13,659 bases of DNA, from assembly GCA_937969395.1 (NCBI GenBank), contig CALBVI010000457.1:1-13659 (forward strand). Reading direction: 5' to 3'. The notes under the pieces are model-generated. The model did not search any database. It saw only the letters and a program-made list of their open reading frames with translations, and was not told the origin of the DNA. Positions 1 to 7,962 of this stretch are shown one piece after another. Within the stretch, counting starts at the first letter, position 1. Each line of letters opens with the position of its first letter. The position numbers and the translations under genes are program-made. The stretch comes from an uncultured Spongiibacteraceae bacterium. GTDB taxonomy: Bacteria > Pseudomonadota > Gammaproteobacteria > Pseudomonadales > Dasaniaceae.

Positions 1-254
1 GTGCCCGCATTGGCGTTACCGGTATTCACTAAAAAATAGCGGGATGAGCTTACAGATAAATGCTTTTTAGCCACTTGAACCGGAGCAGCACAAAAAGCAT
101 TTTTTGTGAATACAGCGGCAACTGAAGAACCCTCACACAGCTCCATTACAACAACATCTTTCCGCCCAGGCGTCTTAATGCCAGCACAAGTTACACCCAA
201 TTTAAAACCTTTTACTGGATGCAACTCCGGTAACTTACCGCTCCCAACTGCCAT
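1..254 (-). CDS. argJ: Glutamate N-acetyltransferase ArgJ, N-terminal part only
   Basis: Only the first 84 residues are present; the gene runs off the window's low-coordinate edge. ArgJ transfers the acetyl group from N-acetylornithine to glutamate in the cyclic arginine pathway; some members also use acetyl-CoA, and this fragment cannot show which type this is. Seen in the sequence: the protein starts MAVGSGKLPELHPVKGF, has a GIKTPGRKDVVVME stretch near residues 25-38, then SSVAAVFTKNAFCAAPV and ends at VNTGNANAG, the conserved ArgJ block near residue 80. The autocleavage threonine of the alpha/beta junction lies outside the window. The ATG at 254-252 fits the family N-terminus; only a weak purine-rich run (GAGAACGAG) precedes it. 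It lies 77 bases after secA on the same strand with no convincing terminator between, and secA-argJ adjacency is known from Pseudomonas. Identity is from recalled family sequence, but the match is strong. Confidence 0.93.
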   Translation of the reverse strand, partial: MAVGSGKLPELHPVKGFKLGVTCAGIKTPGRKDVVVMELCEGSSVAAVFTKNAFCAAPVQVAKKHLSVSSSRYFLVNTGNANAG

Positions 255-331
255 ACTATTTTCTCGTTCTCTTTTATTACATACTAATGTTACGTACTAC
301 TATTTATTGCGCACTACGCAAACAACATCAA

Positions 332-3064
332 TTAGTCTGCTGATAACTTGCCATGACATTGCTTGTATTTTTTATTTGATCCACAGGGACAAGGCTCATT
401 CCTGCCTACCTTTTTCTCACGAACGAAAGGCTTTGCAGGAGTGTCTTGCGCCTCAGTTTCTGTTTTCTCTTCTTCAATCAAAGAAGCGCTTTCATGGGTA
501 AATTGCATCTTCTGCTTTTCTTCGGCTTCACGTCGCTGCCTTTCAAGCATTTCAACTTCGTCATCGCGTTTTATTTGTACATTACATAAAAACCGGACAA
601 CGTCATACTTCAAGCTATCGAGCATTGATTGAAACAATTCAAACGCTTCACGTTTATATTCCTGCTTCGGATTTTTTTGCGCGTAAGCTCTTAAACCAAT
701 ACCTTGGCGCAAATGATCCATCAAAGACAAATGCTCTTTCCATAAATTATCCAGCACTTGCAACATGATATGCTTTTCGAGCTTGCGAATATTTGGTCCG
801 ACCTCTTCAACTTTAAGCTTATAAGTTTCAGCTACGGCCAGTTGAATTTTTTCGCGCAACTTATCTTCATGTAATTTATCGTCATCATCCAACCATTGCT
901 GTATCGGCAATGACGTTGCGAATTCATTCGACAAACGCTGCTCAAGACCTGGAATATCCCACATTTCTTCTAGACTCTGAAACGGAATATACTCGCCAAT
1001 AACTTCACCAATAACATCATCACGAATTGTCTCTATGGTGTCGCCAATATCTTCGGACTCTAATAATTCAGAACGTTGTTGATAGACAATTTGTCGCTGA
1101 TCATTAGCAACATCATCATACTCAAGTAATTGTTTACGAATATCAAAGTTACGCCCCTCAACTTTACGCTGAGCCTTTTCAATAGCGTTACTTACCATTT
1201 TATGCTCAATCGCTTCACCTTTTTCCATGCCTAAGGCTTGCATAAAATTACGTACGCGATCCGAAGCAAAAATCCGCATCAGATTATCTTCCATTGAAAG
1301 ATAAAACCGCGATAGACCCGCATCACCTTGACGTCCAGAACGGCCACGTAACTGATTATCGATACGGCGTGATTCATGTCGCTCAGTACCAATAATATGT
1401 AAACCACCCGCGGCAAGCACAGCATCGTGACGCTTCTGCCAATCTGCTGTTGCTTCAGCAATTTTATCTTCTGTAGGGTTCTTTAACGCGGCTAATTCAG
1501 CCTCGATATTACCGCCCAATTTAATATCAGTACCGCGGCCGGCCATATTGGTTGCGATAGTAACAACACCCGCCTTACCTGCCTGCGCAATAATCTCAGC
1601 TTCTTGTTGATGAAATTTAGCATTCAGTACTTTATGTTCAATTTTAGCCTTAGTGAAACGTGCAGAAATTTCTTCTGAGGTTTCAATCGACGCAGTACCA
1701 ACCAGTACGGGAGCGCCCTTACGCGTCATTTCTTTTACATCTTCAGCTATGGCATCGTATTTTTCTTCTTTCGATAAGTAGACTAAATCATTAAGATCTT
1801 GTCTCTCCGCAGGAACATTGGTGGGCACAACAACAACTGACAAACCATAAATTTGCTTAAACTCAAACGCCTCCGTATCAGCTGTACCGGTCATACCCGC
1901 TAACTTTTTATACAAACGGAAATAATTTTGAAAAGTCGTTGATGCTAATGTTTGGCTCTCGGCCTGAATATTGACGCCTTCTTTTGCCTCTATGGCCTGA
2001 TGCAAACCTTCTGACAAACGACGACCAGGCATGGTGCGACCTGTATGTTCATCAACTAAAACAACTTGGTTTTCCTGTACGATATATTCAACATTTTTGT
2101 TAAACAATGTATGTGCTTTTAAGCCGGAATAAACATGCTGTAAAAGGCCCAAGTTCGTTGCGGCGTATAAGCTTTCACCTTCAGCTAACAAACCAGCCTG
2201 AGACAAAAGCTCCTCAATATATGAATGTCCTTTTTCAGTCATTTCAACCGAACGTGTTTTCTCATCAACAGCAAAGTGACCTTCTTCGCTTACCTCAGCC
2301 CCCTCTTCTACTTCAGGCTGCTGTTCTAATTTCGGAATAAGCTCGTTAATGCGGCGGTACAGTTCCGAGCTATCTTCAGCTGGCCCAGAAATGATTAATG
2401 GCGTACGCGCCTCATCAATTAATATTGAGTCAACTTCATCAACAATGGCAAAGTTTAACTCACGCTGAAAGCGCTCTTCCAAAGTGAAAGACATATTGTC
2501 ACGAAGATAATCAAAACCAAATTCATTATTGGTACCGTAGGTAATATCACTGGCATAAGCAGCGCGCTTTGATTCACCGTCCTGTCCAGAGAACACAACA
2601 CCAACCGACAAGCCTAAAAATTCATAAACCGGACGCATCCAGTTGGCATCACGCTCAGCTAAATAATCATTCACTGTAACAAGATATGCACCGTCTCCTG
2701 ACAGTGCATTCAAATAAATAGGTAAGGTCGCTACTAAGGTTTTACCTTCACCAGTTCGCATTTCAGCAATATGACCTTCATGTAAGGTAATACCCCCGAC
2801 CATTTGTACATCAAAGTGCCTTAAGCCAAGAGTACGTTTACCGGCTTCACGCACAACAGCAAAAGCTTCGGGCAAAAGACTATCAAGCGTATCGCCATCA
2901 GCAAGGCGCGACCTGAATTCTTCAGTCTTCGCCTTTAATGCGTCATCGTCTAAAGCACACATTGATTCATCAAATGCATTTATTTTCTGCACGATTTTAT
3001 TCATGCGTTTTAATTCTCGGTCGTTTTTGCTTCCGAAAACTTTCTTAGCAATATTTCCAAACAT
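332..3064 (-). CDS. secA: Preprotein translocase ATPase SecA
   Basis: SecA is the ATP-driven motor that pushes unfolded preproteins through SecYEG at the inner membrane. The 910-residue product has the usual gammaproteobacterial length. Visible features: Walker A MRTGEGKT at residues 102-109, the DEAD-like Walker B DEVD at 209-212, the substrate cross-linking region between the two nucleotide-binding folds, the second helicase fold with [10 protein letters not shown] and NMAGRGTDI, the [11 protein letters not shown] motif VI, and a helical scaffold/wing region. An acidic linker leads to a C-terminal zinc motif [13 protein letters not shown] with C892, C894, C903 and H904, which in the family binds SecB and phospholipid. 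The start ATG at 3064 gives the family N-terminus ([20 protein letters not shown]), but no good Shine-Dalgarno sequence stands before it. The gene lies 95 bases after the M23 peptidase. No secM-like arrest-peptide gene precedes it, so the enteric SecM control of secA is not seen here. Confidence 0.98.
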   Translation of the reverse strand: MFGNIAKKVFGSKNDRELKRMNKIVQKINAFDESMCALDDDALKAKTEEFRSRLADGDTLDSLLPEAFAVVREAGKRTLGLRHFDVQMVGGITLHEGHIAEMRTGEGKTLVATLPIYLNALSGDGAYLVTVNDYLAERDANWMRPVYEFLGLSVGVVFSGQDGESKRAAYASDITYGTNNEFGFDYLRDNMSFTLEERFQRELNFAIVDEVDSILIDEARTPLIISGPAEDSSELYRRINELIPKLEQQPEVEEGAEVSEEGHFAVDEKTRSVEMTEKGHSYIEELLSQAGLLAEGESLYAATNLGLLQHVYSGLKAHTLFNKNVEYIVQENQVVLVDEHTGRTMPGRRLSEGLHQAIEAKEGVNIQAESQTLASTTFQNYFRLYKKLAGMTGTADTEAFEFKQIYGLSVVVVPTNVPAERQDLNDLVYLSKEEKYDAIAEDVKEMTRKGAPVLVGTASIETSEEISARFTKAKIEHKVLNAKFHQQEAEIIAQAGKAGVVTIATNMAGRGTDIKLGGNIEAELAALKNPTEDKIAEATADWQKRHDAVLAAGGLHIIGTERHESRRIDNQLRGRSGRQGDAGLSRFYLSMEDNLMRIFASDRVRNFMQALGMEKGEAIEHKMVSNAIEKAQRKVEGRNFDIRKQLLEYDDVANDQRQIVYQQRSELLESEDIGDTIETIRDDVIGEVIGEYIPFQSLEEMWDIPGLEQRLSNEFATSLPIQQWLDDDDKLHEDKLREKIQLAVAETYKLKVEEVGPNIRKLEKHIMLQVLDNLWKEHLSLMDHLRQGIGLRAYAQKNPKQEYKREAFELFQSMLDSLKYDVVRFLCNVQIKRDDEVEMLERQRREAEEKQKMQFTHESASLIEEEKTETEAQDTPAKPFVREKKVGRNEPCPCGSNKKYKQCHGKLSAD

Positions 3065-3159
3065 AATAGTAGCTGCGACTTTTTGATTTATTAAAATTAA
3101 TAGAAGAACAGGATCAGGCTAGAAGCACCCAATCACTTAAAAATGAATAATATGAGAAA

Positions 3160-4089
3160 TCAGCGACTGGCGCGATGAATATATGTAGCAGGATCGACAG
3201 GGCGACCGTGCTTGTAAACTTCAAAATGAACATGTGGGCCGGTAGAGCGACCGCTACTTCCCATCAGAGCTATCGCTTCGCCTTTCTTAACGATATCCCC
3301 AACTTTGACAATATTTTCTTTATTATGTGCATAGCGAGTCATAAACCCGCCATTGTGATTAATTTCTACCATTTGCCCATAACCTGAGCGCTCACCAGAC
3401 CAAGTGACAACACCTGAAGCTACAGTAACAATACTCGAACCTTCTTTACCGGCAAAATCAACACCTTCATGACTCGCGATCCGGCCAGTGAACGGGTCTG
3501 TTCTACGACCAAAAGCTGAAGACATCCAACCTTTAACAATCGGTCGACCAGCGATAAAAATATCGTCTTCGATTTTTCTGTTCGCCAATAGTGTTTCTAA
3601 GATTTCAAGCTGCTGCTCTCTATCGTCGACTCGCTCAACGAGCTGATCAATCGCCTGAATAAAATCTGGGCTTTCATAGGCTATACCTAGATCACTCGTT
3701 TCAGGCCCCCCCAGTGCGGGTGCCTGGCTAAAATCAAATTCACCTTTATCAAGTTTAGCCACACCAGCAATACGTTCGCCTAATGCATCCAAACGAACCA
3801 ATCTTGCCTGTAAAGTTGCCATTTTAACGGTTAGGGCTTGTAACTGCTGCTGTGCTTGCTGTTGCGTTTCAAGCAGTTCTTGCTGCTCATCTTGCATTTT
3901 ACTTTTAAGCGCCGACAGCGCTTGATGATCAAGAACCTCACCATCAGGGTTAACTTGACTATAACCAACATAACCAGCGAGGCCCAACGGCATGCCGAGG
4001 AAACAGAGAGATAGGAATGTGCGAGTCATACGGCCTAAAGAGATCGATTTAGAATGGCCGTGTTTACCGCTAACAATAATGACTTTCAT
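3160..4089 (-). CDS. M23 (LytM-type) metallopeptidase, membrane-anchored
   Basis: The 309-residue protein is probably a periplasmic peptidoglycan endopeptidase or an activator of amidases. It has a short basic cytoplasmic start, one membrane segment at about residues 24-44, a glutamine-rich coiled coil at about 55-105, a second short helical region near 143-172, and a C-terminal peptidase M23 domain from about 185 to 303. The zinc and catalytic residues are all present: HEGVD (H207, D211), YAH (H255) and HVHFE (H286, H288). This predicts an active enzyme rather than a degenerate LytM factor such as EnvC or NlpD. A GRRTDPFTG stretch before the first zinc motif is typical of this subgroup. The gene sits between lpxC and secA, the place held by secM in enterics and by a similar peptidase in Pseudomonas. 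A terminator upstream (4137-4163) suggests its own promoter, but I see none that convinces. The start ATG at 4089 has no clear ribosome binding site. The exact cell-wall substrate is not known. Confidence 0.9.
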   Translation of the reverse strand: MKVIIVSGKHGHSKSISLGRMTRTFLSLCFLGMPLGLAGYVGYSQVNPDGEVLDHQALSALKSKMQDEQQELLETQQQAQQQLQALTVKMATLQARLVRLDALGERIAGVAKLDKGEFDFSQAPALGGPETSDLGIAYESPDFIQAIDQLVERVDDREQQLEILETLLANRKIEDDIFIAGRPIVKGWMSSAFGRRTDPFTGRIASHEGVDFAGKEGSSIVTVASGVVTWSGERSGYGQMVEINHNGGFMTRYAHNKENIVKVGDIVKKGEAIALMGSSGRSTGPHVHFEVYKHGRPVDPATYIHRASR

Positions 4090-4136
4090 AATATGAATTT
4101 ATCGACGATATTCGTATTTATGTACAATTTATATAC

Positions 4137-4163
4137 AAAAAAGCAAGCATTTAAAATGCTTGC
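4137..4163 (-). terminator. Rho-independent terminator after lpxC
   Basis: Read on the minus strand, a perfect 10-base inverted repeat (GCAAGCATTT at 4163-4154, AAATGCTTGC at 4152-4143, with one base between) is followed at once by six T (4142-4137). In practice the A/T centre opens into a small loop on a GCAAGC/GCTTGC stem. It lies 120 bases after the lpxC stop and 48 bases before the M23 start, so it should end most lpxC transcripts and separate the M23-secA unit. The plus strand also has the stem but lacks a T run after it. Confidence 0.85.
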
Positions 4164-4282
4164 CTATGTTACCTAATTAAATATCGCATATAAATACTGC
4201 AATTGCCAATTAGACCACGACCAAATTAGTGAAGCCAATCATACTTAAAGCAGATAATAATGAAAACTTACAACAATAAAGC

Positions 4283-5197
4283 TTATACCGCGACAGAAAC
4301 TGGCGCCATATACGAAATAGGTGCCTTAGATACGTCATCAAAGGTCACAACTTCCCAGGCATCAGTATCTGCTATCAACGCTCTTAATAATGCGTTATTC
4401 AGCGCGTGACCCGATTTATAAGCCCTAAATTCGCCAATCAAGCTATTTCCCAGCAAATAAAGGTCACCAATAGCATCTAAAACTTTATGTTTGACGAATT
4501 CATCGTCATAACGCAAACCGTCTTCATTAAGAATACGATACTCGTCAACAACAATCGCATTGTCAACACTACCGCCCTGCGCCAAGCCTTTTGAGCGCAA
4601 ATACTCAAACTCATGCATAAAGCCAAAAGTACGGGCGCGACTGACCTCTTTCACAAAAGAAGTACTTGAAAAGTCTAATTCCACTTTGCCGCTACGGTCG
4701 CGGAATACAGGGTGATCGAAATCAATAGTAAAACTAACTTTAAAACCATCAAAAGGGAGGAAGATGGCTTCTTTATCATCATGAGTTACTTTGACTTCGC
4801 GCTTAATACGAATAAATTGCTTAGCCTTTTCTTGCTCTTGTATTCCCGCTGACTGAATTAGAAAAACAAAAGGCCCGGCACTACCATCCATAATAGGCAC
4901 TTCAACAGCGCTTAATTCGACATAGGCATTATCAATCCCCAAACCCGCCATTGCAGACAACAAATGCTCAACGGTAGAAACACGAACATCACCTTTTACT
5001 AATGTGGTCGACAACATCGTGTCACCAACATTTTCAGCGCGCGCAGGTATTTCTACCTGAGGGCTAAGGTCTGTACGACGAAAGACAATACCGGTATCAA
5101 CTGGCGCAGGTAGCAAGGTTAAGTAAACCTTATCTCCCGTATGCAAGCCAACTCCGGTTGCACGTATTGCATTCCTTAATGTACGTTGTTTAATCAT
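4283..5197 (-). CDS. lpxC: UDP-3-O-acyl-N-acetylglucosamine deacetylase LpxC
   Basis: LpxC is a cytoplasmic zinc amidase that removes the acetyl group of UDP-3-O-acyl-GlcNAc, the committed step of lipid A synthesis. The product is 304 residues, the usual length. Visible motifs: GVGLHTG near residues 15-21, VEHL with E77 and zinc ligand H78, IMDGSAGPF near 102-110, SRARTFGF near 187-194, HKVLDAIGD with zinc ligands H237 and D241, and KSGHALNN with catalytic H264. The start ATG at 5197 is chosen because MIKQRTLRN is the family N-terminus and AGAAG (5209-5205) lies 7 bases upstream; the frame stays open to a TTG at 5230, but that extension overlaps the leader hairpin and is not conserved. The gene follows ftsZ after a 225-base gap with candidate promoters and is closed by a terminator, so it can be transcribed alone. 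Confidence 0.97.
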   Translation of the reverse strand: MIKQRTLRNAIRATGVGLHTGDKVYLTLLPAPVDTGIVFRRTDLSPQVEIPARAENVGDTMLSTTLVKGDVRVSTVEHLLSAMAGLGIDNAYVELSAVEVPIMDGSAGPFVFLIQSAGIQEQEKAKQFIRIKREVKVTHDDKEAIFLPFDGFKVSFTIDFDHPVFRDRSGKVELDFSSTSFVKEVSRARTFGFMHEFEYLRSKGLAQGGSVDNAIVVDEYRILNEDGLRYDDEFVKHKVLDAIGDLYLLGNSLIGEFRAYKSGHALNNALLRALIADTDAWEVVTFDDVSKAPISYMAPVSVAV

Positions 5198-5204
5198 GGC
5201 GGTT

Positions 5205-5225
5205 CTTCTGCTATCCGTAGATAGC
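5205..5225 (-). promoter_or_regulatory. UNCG-tetraloop hairpin abutting the lpxC ribosome binding site
   Basis: On the minus strand GCTATC (5225-5220), TACG (5219-5216) and GATAGC (5215-5210) form a perfect 6-base-pair stem closed by C(UACG)G, a member of the unusually stable UNCG tetraloop class. The next bases are the Shine-Dalgarno AGAAG (5209-5205), 7 bases before the lpxC ATG. The hairpin does not sequester the site but touches it, so it could affect ribosome loading, mRNA stability or protein binding. The structure is seen in the sequence; any regulatory role is inference. Confidence 0.5.
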
Positions 5226-5272
5226 TGCAATAGGGTTTAGTTTTACCCAGTACATAGACGCACTAATAATAA

Positions 5273-5301
5273 AATCTAAAACCAGTGAAATTATTGGTCA
5301 A
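5273..5301 (-). promoter_or_regulatory. Candidate sigma70 promoter for lpxC (proximal)
   Basis: On the minus strand TTGACC (5301-5296, 5 of 6 consensus bases) is spaced 17 bases from TAGATT (5278-5273, 4 of 6). Transcription would start near 5266 and give a leader of about 70 bases carrying the hairpin before the lpxC start. Optimal spacing and position between ftsZ and lpxC support it, but chance matches are common in AT-rich DNA. Confidence 0.5.
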
Positions 5302-5321
5302 TGCCCAAAAATGAGGCGCGA

Positions 5322-5350
5322 ATACTACCAGATAACCCGCACAACACCAA
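5322..5350 (-). promoter_or_regulatory. Candidate extended -10 promoter for lpxC (distal)
   Basis: On the minus strand TAGTAT (5327-5322, 4 of 6) is preceded by TGG, the extended -10 TGn element, and by a poor -35 TTGGTG (5350-5345, 3 of 6) at 17-base spacing. It lies in the ftsZ-lpxC gap upstream of the other candidate. It is weaker evidence than the proximal one; both could be used. Confidence 0.35.
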
Positions 5351-5422
5351 GAGGACAACCGACCACACTTACCAGCATTTCTTGCCACACTTTTCAAACT
5401 AACTAATTATCAAGCCTAGAAC

Positions 5423-6589
5423 TTAATCTGCTTGTCTGCGTAAAAAAGCAGGAATATCTAAATATTCCATATCTTTATCTTGCACAGGCATTGCTTGTAT
5501 AGACTCTTTAGCTACTGCTTGCTGAGGACTCTTACGCATAATAGTAGGGCGATCCAAACTGCGGTAATCAGTTTGTAAGTCACTCGACGACTGCTTGCTC
5601 TCAACAACTTTCAATGGCGCCTCGTTAACGTCCTCGTCGCCCAAGCCCGTTGCTACCACAGTAACTCTAAGCTCTTCTGACATTTCTGGGTCGATGACAG
5701 TTCCCACAACGACAGTAGCATTATCTGAAGCAAACTCTTCAACGATATCGCCCACTTCGGAAAACTCACCCAGAGACAAATCTAGGCCAGCAGTAATATT
5801 GACTAAGATACCACGTGCACCCTGTAAGTCGATATCATCTAATAGAGGACTGCGAATTGCAGCTTCAGCCGCTTCGCGAGCACGATCTTCACCGCGAGCA
5901 TGCCCAGTACCCATCATTGCCATACCCATCTCAGACATAACAGTGCGCACATCGGCAAAATCGACATTAATCATACCCGGACGAATGATCAAGTCAGCAA
6001 TACCTTGAACCGCACCTAACAATACATCATTTGCAGTTTTAAAGGCCTCTAACAAGCTCGCACTTTTACCAAGAACCTCTAGGAGCTTTTCATTAGGAAT
6101 AGTAATTAAAGAATCCACATGCTGCTGTAGTTCTTTCATTCCATTCTCAGCAATTAGCATGCGCTTCTTACCTTCAAAAGAAAATGGACGCGTTACTACT
6201 GCTACCGTCAAAATCCCCATATCTTTGGCAATTTCTGCAACAACTGGTGCAGCACCTGTTCCAGTGCCGCCACCCATTCCTGCGGTAATGAAAACCATAT
6301 CAGCACCGTGCAATGCCTCAGCGATACGATCTCTATCTTCCAACGCAGCTTGACGGCCAACTTCAGGATTAGCACCAGCACCTAAACCTTTAGTTATCGT
6401 TCCGCCCAACTGTAAAAGCGTTGTTGTTTCAACATCAGTTAGTGCCTGCGCATCTGTATTGGCGCAGATAAAATCCACGCCATCAACATCATTTGCAATC
6501 ATGTGTTTAACGGCATTACCGCCACCGCCACCAACACCCACTACTTTTATTACTGCATTTTGTGGTACGTTATCAACAAGTTCAAACAT
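5423..6589 (-). CDS. ftsZ: Cell division GTPase FtsZ
   Basis: FtsZ is the tubulin-like GTPase that forms the cytoplasmic Z-ring at midcell and recruits the divisome. The 388-residue product has GVGGGGGNAV at residues 18-27, the tubulin signature GGGTGTG at 106-112, the T7 synergy loop NVDFADV at 208-214 with D210 and D213 that complete the GTPase site of the neighbouring subunit, a GTPase core to about residue 316, a variable linker, and the conserved C-terminal peptide YLDIPAFLRRQ at 376-386, which in the family binds FtsA and ZipA. The ATG at 6589 is well supported: GGGAG (6601-6597) lies 7 bases upstream. It follows ftsA by 80 bases, consistent with the usual ftsQAZ unit. No terminator is evident after its stop. 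Confidence 0.98.
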   Translation of the reverse strand: MFELVDNVPQNAVIKVVGVGGGGGNAVKHMIANDVDGVDFICANTDAQALTDVETTTLLQLGGTITKGLGAGANPEVGRQAALEDRDRIAEALHGADMVFITAGMGGGTGTGAAPVVAEIAKDMGILTVAVVTRPFSFEGKKRMLIAENGMKELQQHVDSLITIPNEKLLEVLGKSASLLEAFKTANDVLLGAVQGIADLIIRPGMINVDFADVRTVMSEMGMAMMGTGHARGEDRAREAAEAAIRSPLLDDIDLQGARGILVNITAGLDLSLGEFSEVGDIVEEFASDNATVVVGTVIDPEMSEELRVTVVATGLGDEDVNEAPLKVVESKQSSSDLQTDYRSLDRPTIMRKSPQQAVAKESIQAMPVQDKDMEYLDIPAFLRRQAD

Positions 6590-6669
6590 AGTCTTTCTCC
6601 CTTTTTCAATTTTACTACCGTTGTTAAGTAGCTAACGCTGGTAGCCGTGCAATTTAAATAATTAAGTTA

Positions 6670-7908
6670 CTAAAAGTTATTTTTAAACCAATCTTTCATT
6701 CGTGAAAAAGCATTTGCATCAGATTTGGAGGATGAACTTTTTCCAACACTGCCGCCTTTCTGCTGTTTCAAACCGTACTGCAATAATCCGACACCGGTTG
6801 AGTAGATAGGGTTACGAACGATATCCGTAAGGCCTGCAATATTCTGCGGTGTGCCGATACGAACCGGAGCGTGAAAAATCTCTTCCGCAAGTTCAACAAC
6901 ACCTTCCATTTTTGAAGTTCCACCAGTAAGAACGATGCCCGCAGCAATCAAATCTTCGAAACCACTACGCCTAAGTTCCGCCTGAACCAATGTAAACAAT
7001 TCATCATAACGAGGCTCAACTACCTCGGCCAAAGCCTGTCTCGACAAATCGCGCGGCGGTCTTTCACCAACACTAGGCACCTTTATAGTTTCATCAGCGC
7101 CAGCTAATTGAGTTAGCGCACAAGCATATTTAATTTTAATTTCTTCGGCATTTTGTGTCGGCGTTCTAAGCGCCATTGCAATATCGTTGGTGACTTGATC
7201 GCCAGCAATTGGAATAACACCGGTATGACGAATTGCACCTTCCGTAAAAATTGCGATATCGGTAGTACCGCCACCAATATCAACCAAGCAAACACCTAGC
7301 TCGCGCTCATCATCAGTTAAGACCGAATAGCTAGACGCCAACTGCTCTAAAATAATATCTTCAACCTCTAGACCACATCGACGAATACATTTTTCAATAT
7401 TTTGCGATGCATTTACCGCACAGGTAACTAAATGTACTTTTGCCTCTAAACGCACACCCGACATGCCTAAGGGCTCTTTAATGCCTTCCTGTGTATCAAT
7501 GACATATTCTTGCGGCAAAATATGCAGTACTTTTTGATCTGCAGGGATTGCTACAGCTTGAGCGGCATCAATAACCCGCTCTAAATCTAAGCTGTAAACT
7601 TCGCGATCACGAATAGCAACAATACCGTGCGAATTTAAGCTGCGGATATGATTACCCGCTATACCTGCGTAAACCGAATGAATTTGGCAGCCAGCCATCA
7701 ATTCAGCTTCTTCAACTGCGCGCTGAATCGATTGCACGGTAGATTCAATATTAACAACCACGCCTTTTTTTAAGCCGCGGGAAGGATGCGAACCAATGCC
7801 AACGATCTCTAGTCCGCCTTCCGCATTAATAGCCCCAACAATGGCTACGACTTTCGACGTACCAATATCAAGCCCGACGATCATTTTGTCTTCACCTGTG
7901 TTGCTCAT
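6670..7908 (-). CDS. ftsA: Cell division protein FtsA
   Basis: FtsA is an actin-fold ATPase that tethers FtsZ filaments to the inner membrane and recruits later division proteins. The 412-residue product shows the actin-like phosphate 1 motif GLDIGTSKV near residues 12-20, the phosphate 2 motif VDIGGGTTDIAI near 209-220, the adenosine-binding LTGGTSKMEGV stretch in the last third, and a C-terminal amphipathic helix (FSRMKDWFKNNF) that fits the membrane-targeting sequence. The start is placed at the ATG at 7908, with GGGAG (7922-7918) 9 bases upstream; the frame extends only two codons to a TTG at 7914, which sits too near that site. It follows ftsQ by 54 bases of repeat-rich AT sequence and precedes ftsZ by 80 bases. 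The stop is TAG. Confidence 0.97.
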   Translation of the reverse strand: MSNTGEDKMIVGLDIGTSKVVAIVGAINAEGGLEIVGIGSHPSRGLKKGVVVNIESTVQSIQRAVEEAELMAGCQIHSVYAGIAGNHIRSLNSHGIVAIRDREVYSLDLERVIDAAQAVAIPADQKVLHILPQEYVIDTQEGIKEPLGMSGVRLEAKVHLVTCAVNASQNIEKCIRRCGLEVEDIILEQLASSYSVLTDDERELGVCLVDIGGGTTDIAIFTEGAIRHTGVIPIAGDQVTNDIAMALRTPTQNAEEIKIKYACALTQLAGADETIKVPSVGERPPRDLSRQALAEVVEPRYDELFTLVQAELRRSGFEDLIAAGIVLTGGTSKMEGVVELAEEIFHAPVRIGTPQNIAGLTDIVRNPIYSTGVGLLQYGLKQQKGGSVGKSSSSKSDANAFSRMKDWFKNNF

Positions 7909-7932
7909 CGGCAAACACTCCCTTCATGATTG

Positions 7933-7961
7933 TTACTAATTACTAAATAATTTAATAATTT
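7933..7961. repeat. Two adjacent short tandem duplications in the ftsQ-ftsA gap
   Basis: The gap holds TTACTAA twice in tandem (7933-7939, 7940-7946, plus strand) and, directly next to it, AATAATTT twice in tandem (7946-7953, 7954-7961). Together they make up more than half of the space between ftsQ and ftsA. They look like small slippage duplications in AT-rich DNA; no function is evident. Confidence 0.6.
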
Positions 7962-7962
7962 A

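Noticed and set aside
307..321. TTGCG-CACTA-CGCAA inverted repeat after the secA stop, as a possible terminator.
   Set aside because: The stem is only 5 base pairs and no T run follows on the minus strand, so it does not qualify as an intrinsic terminator.
106..501. A 131-codon open frame on the plus strand.
   Set aside because: It lies antisense across the start of argJ and the end of secA, both well supported by family motifs; its translation has no recognisable domain and no ribosome site.
4098..4127. TTGTAC-18-GATAAA as a promoter for the M23 peptidase.
   Set aside because: The implied start would leave only about two bases of leader before the ATG and the -10 match is poor; chance is likely in this AT-rich stretch.
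5279..5302. ACCA...TGGT inverted repeat in the ftsZ-lpxC gap as an ftsZ terminator.
   Set aside because: The pairing is about four base pairs with a long AT loop, and the bases coincide with the candidate lpxC promoter.
5595..6008. A 137-codon open frame on the plus strand inside ftsZ.
   Set aside because: It is antisense to the conserved FtsZ core, and its Ser/Thr/Pro-rich low-complexity translation is typical of a shadow frame.
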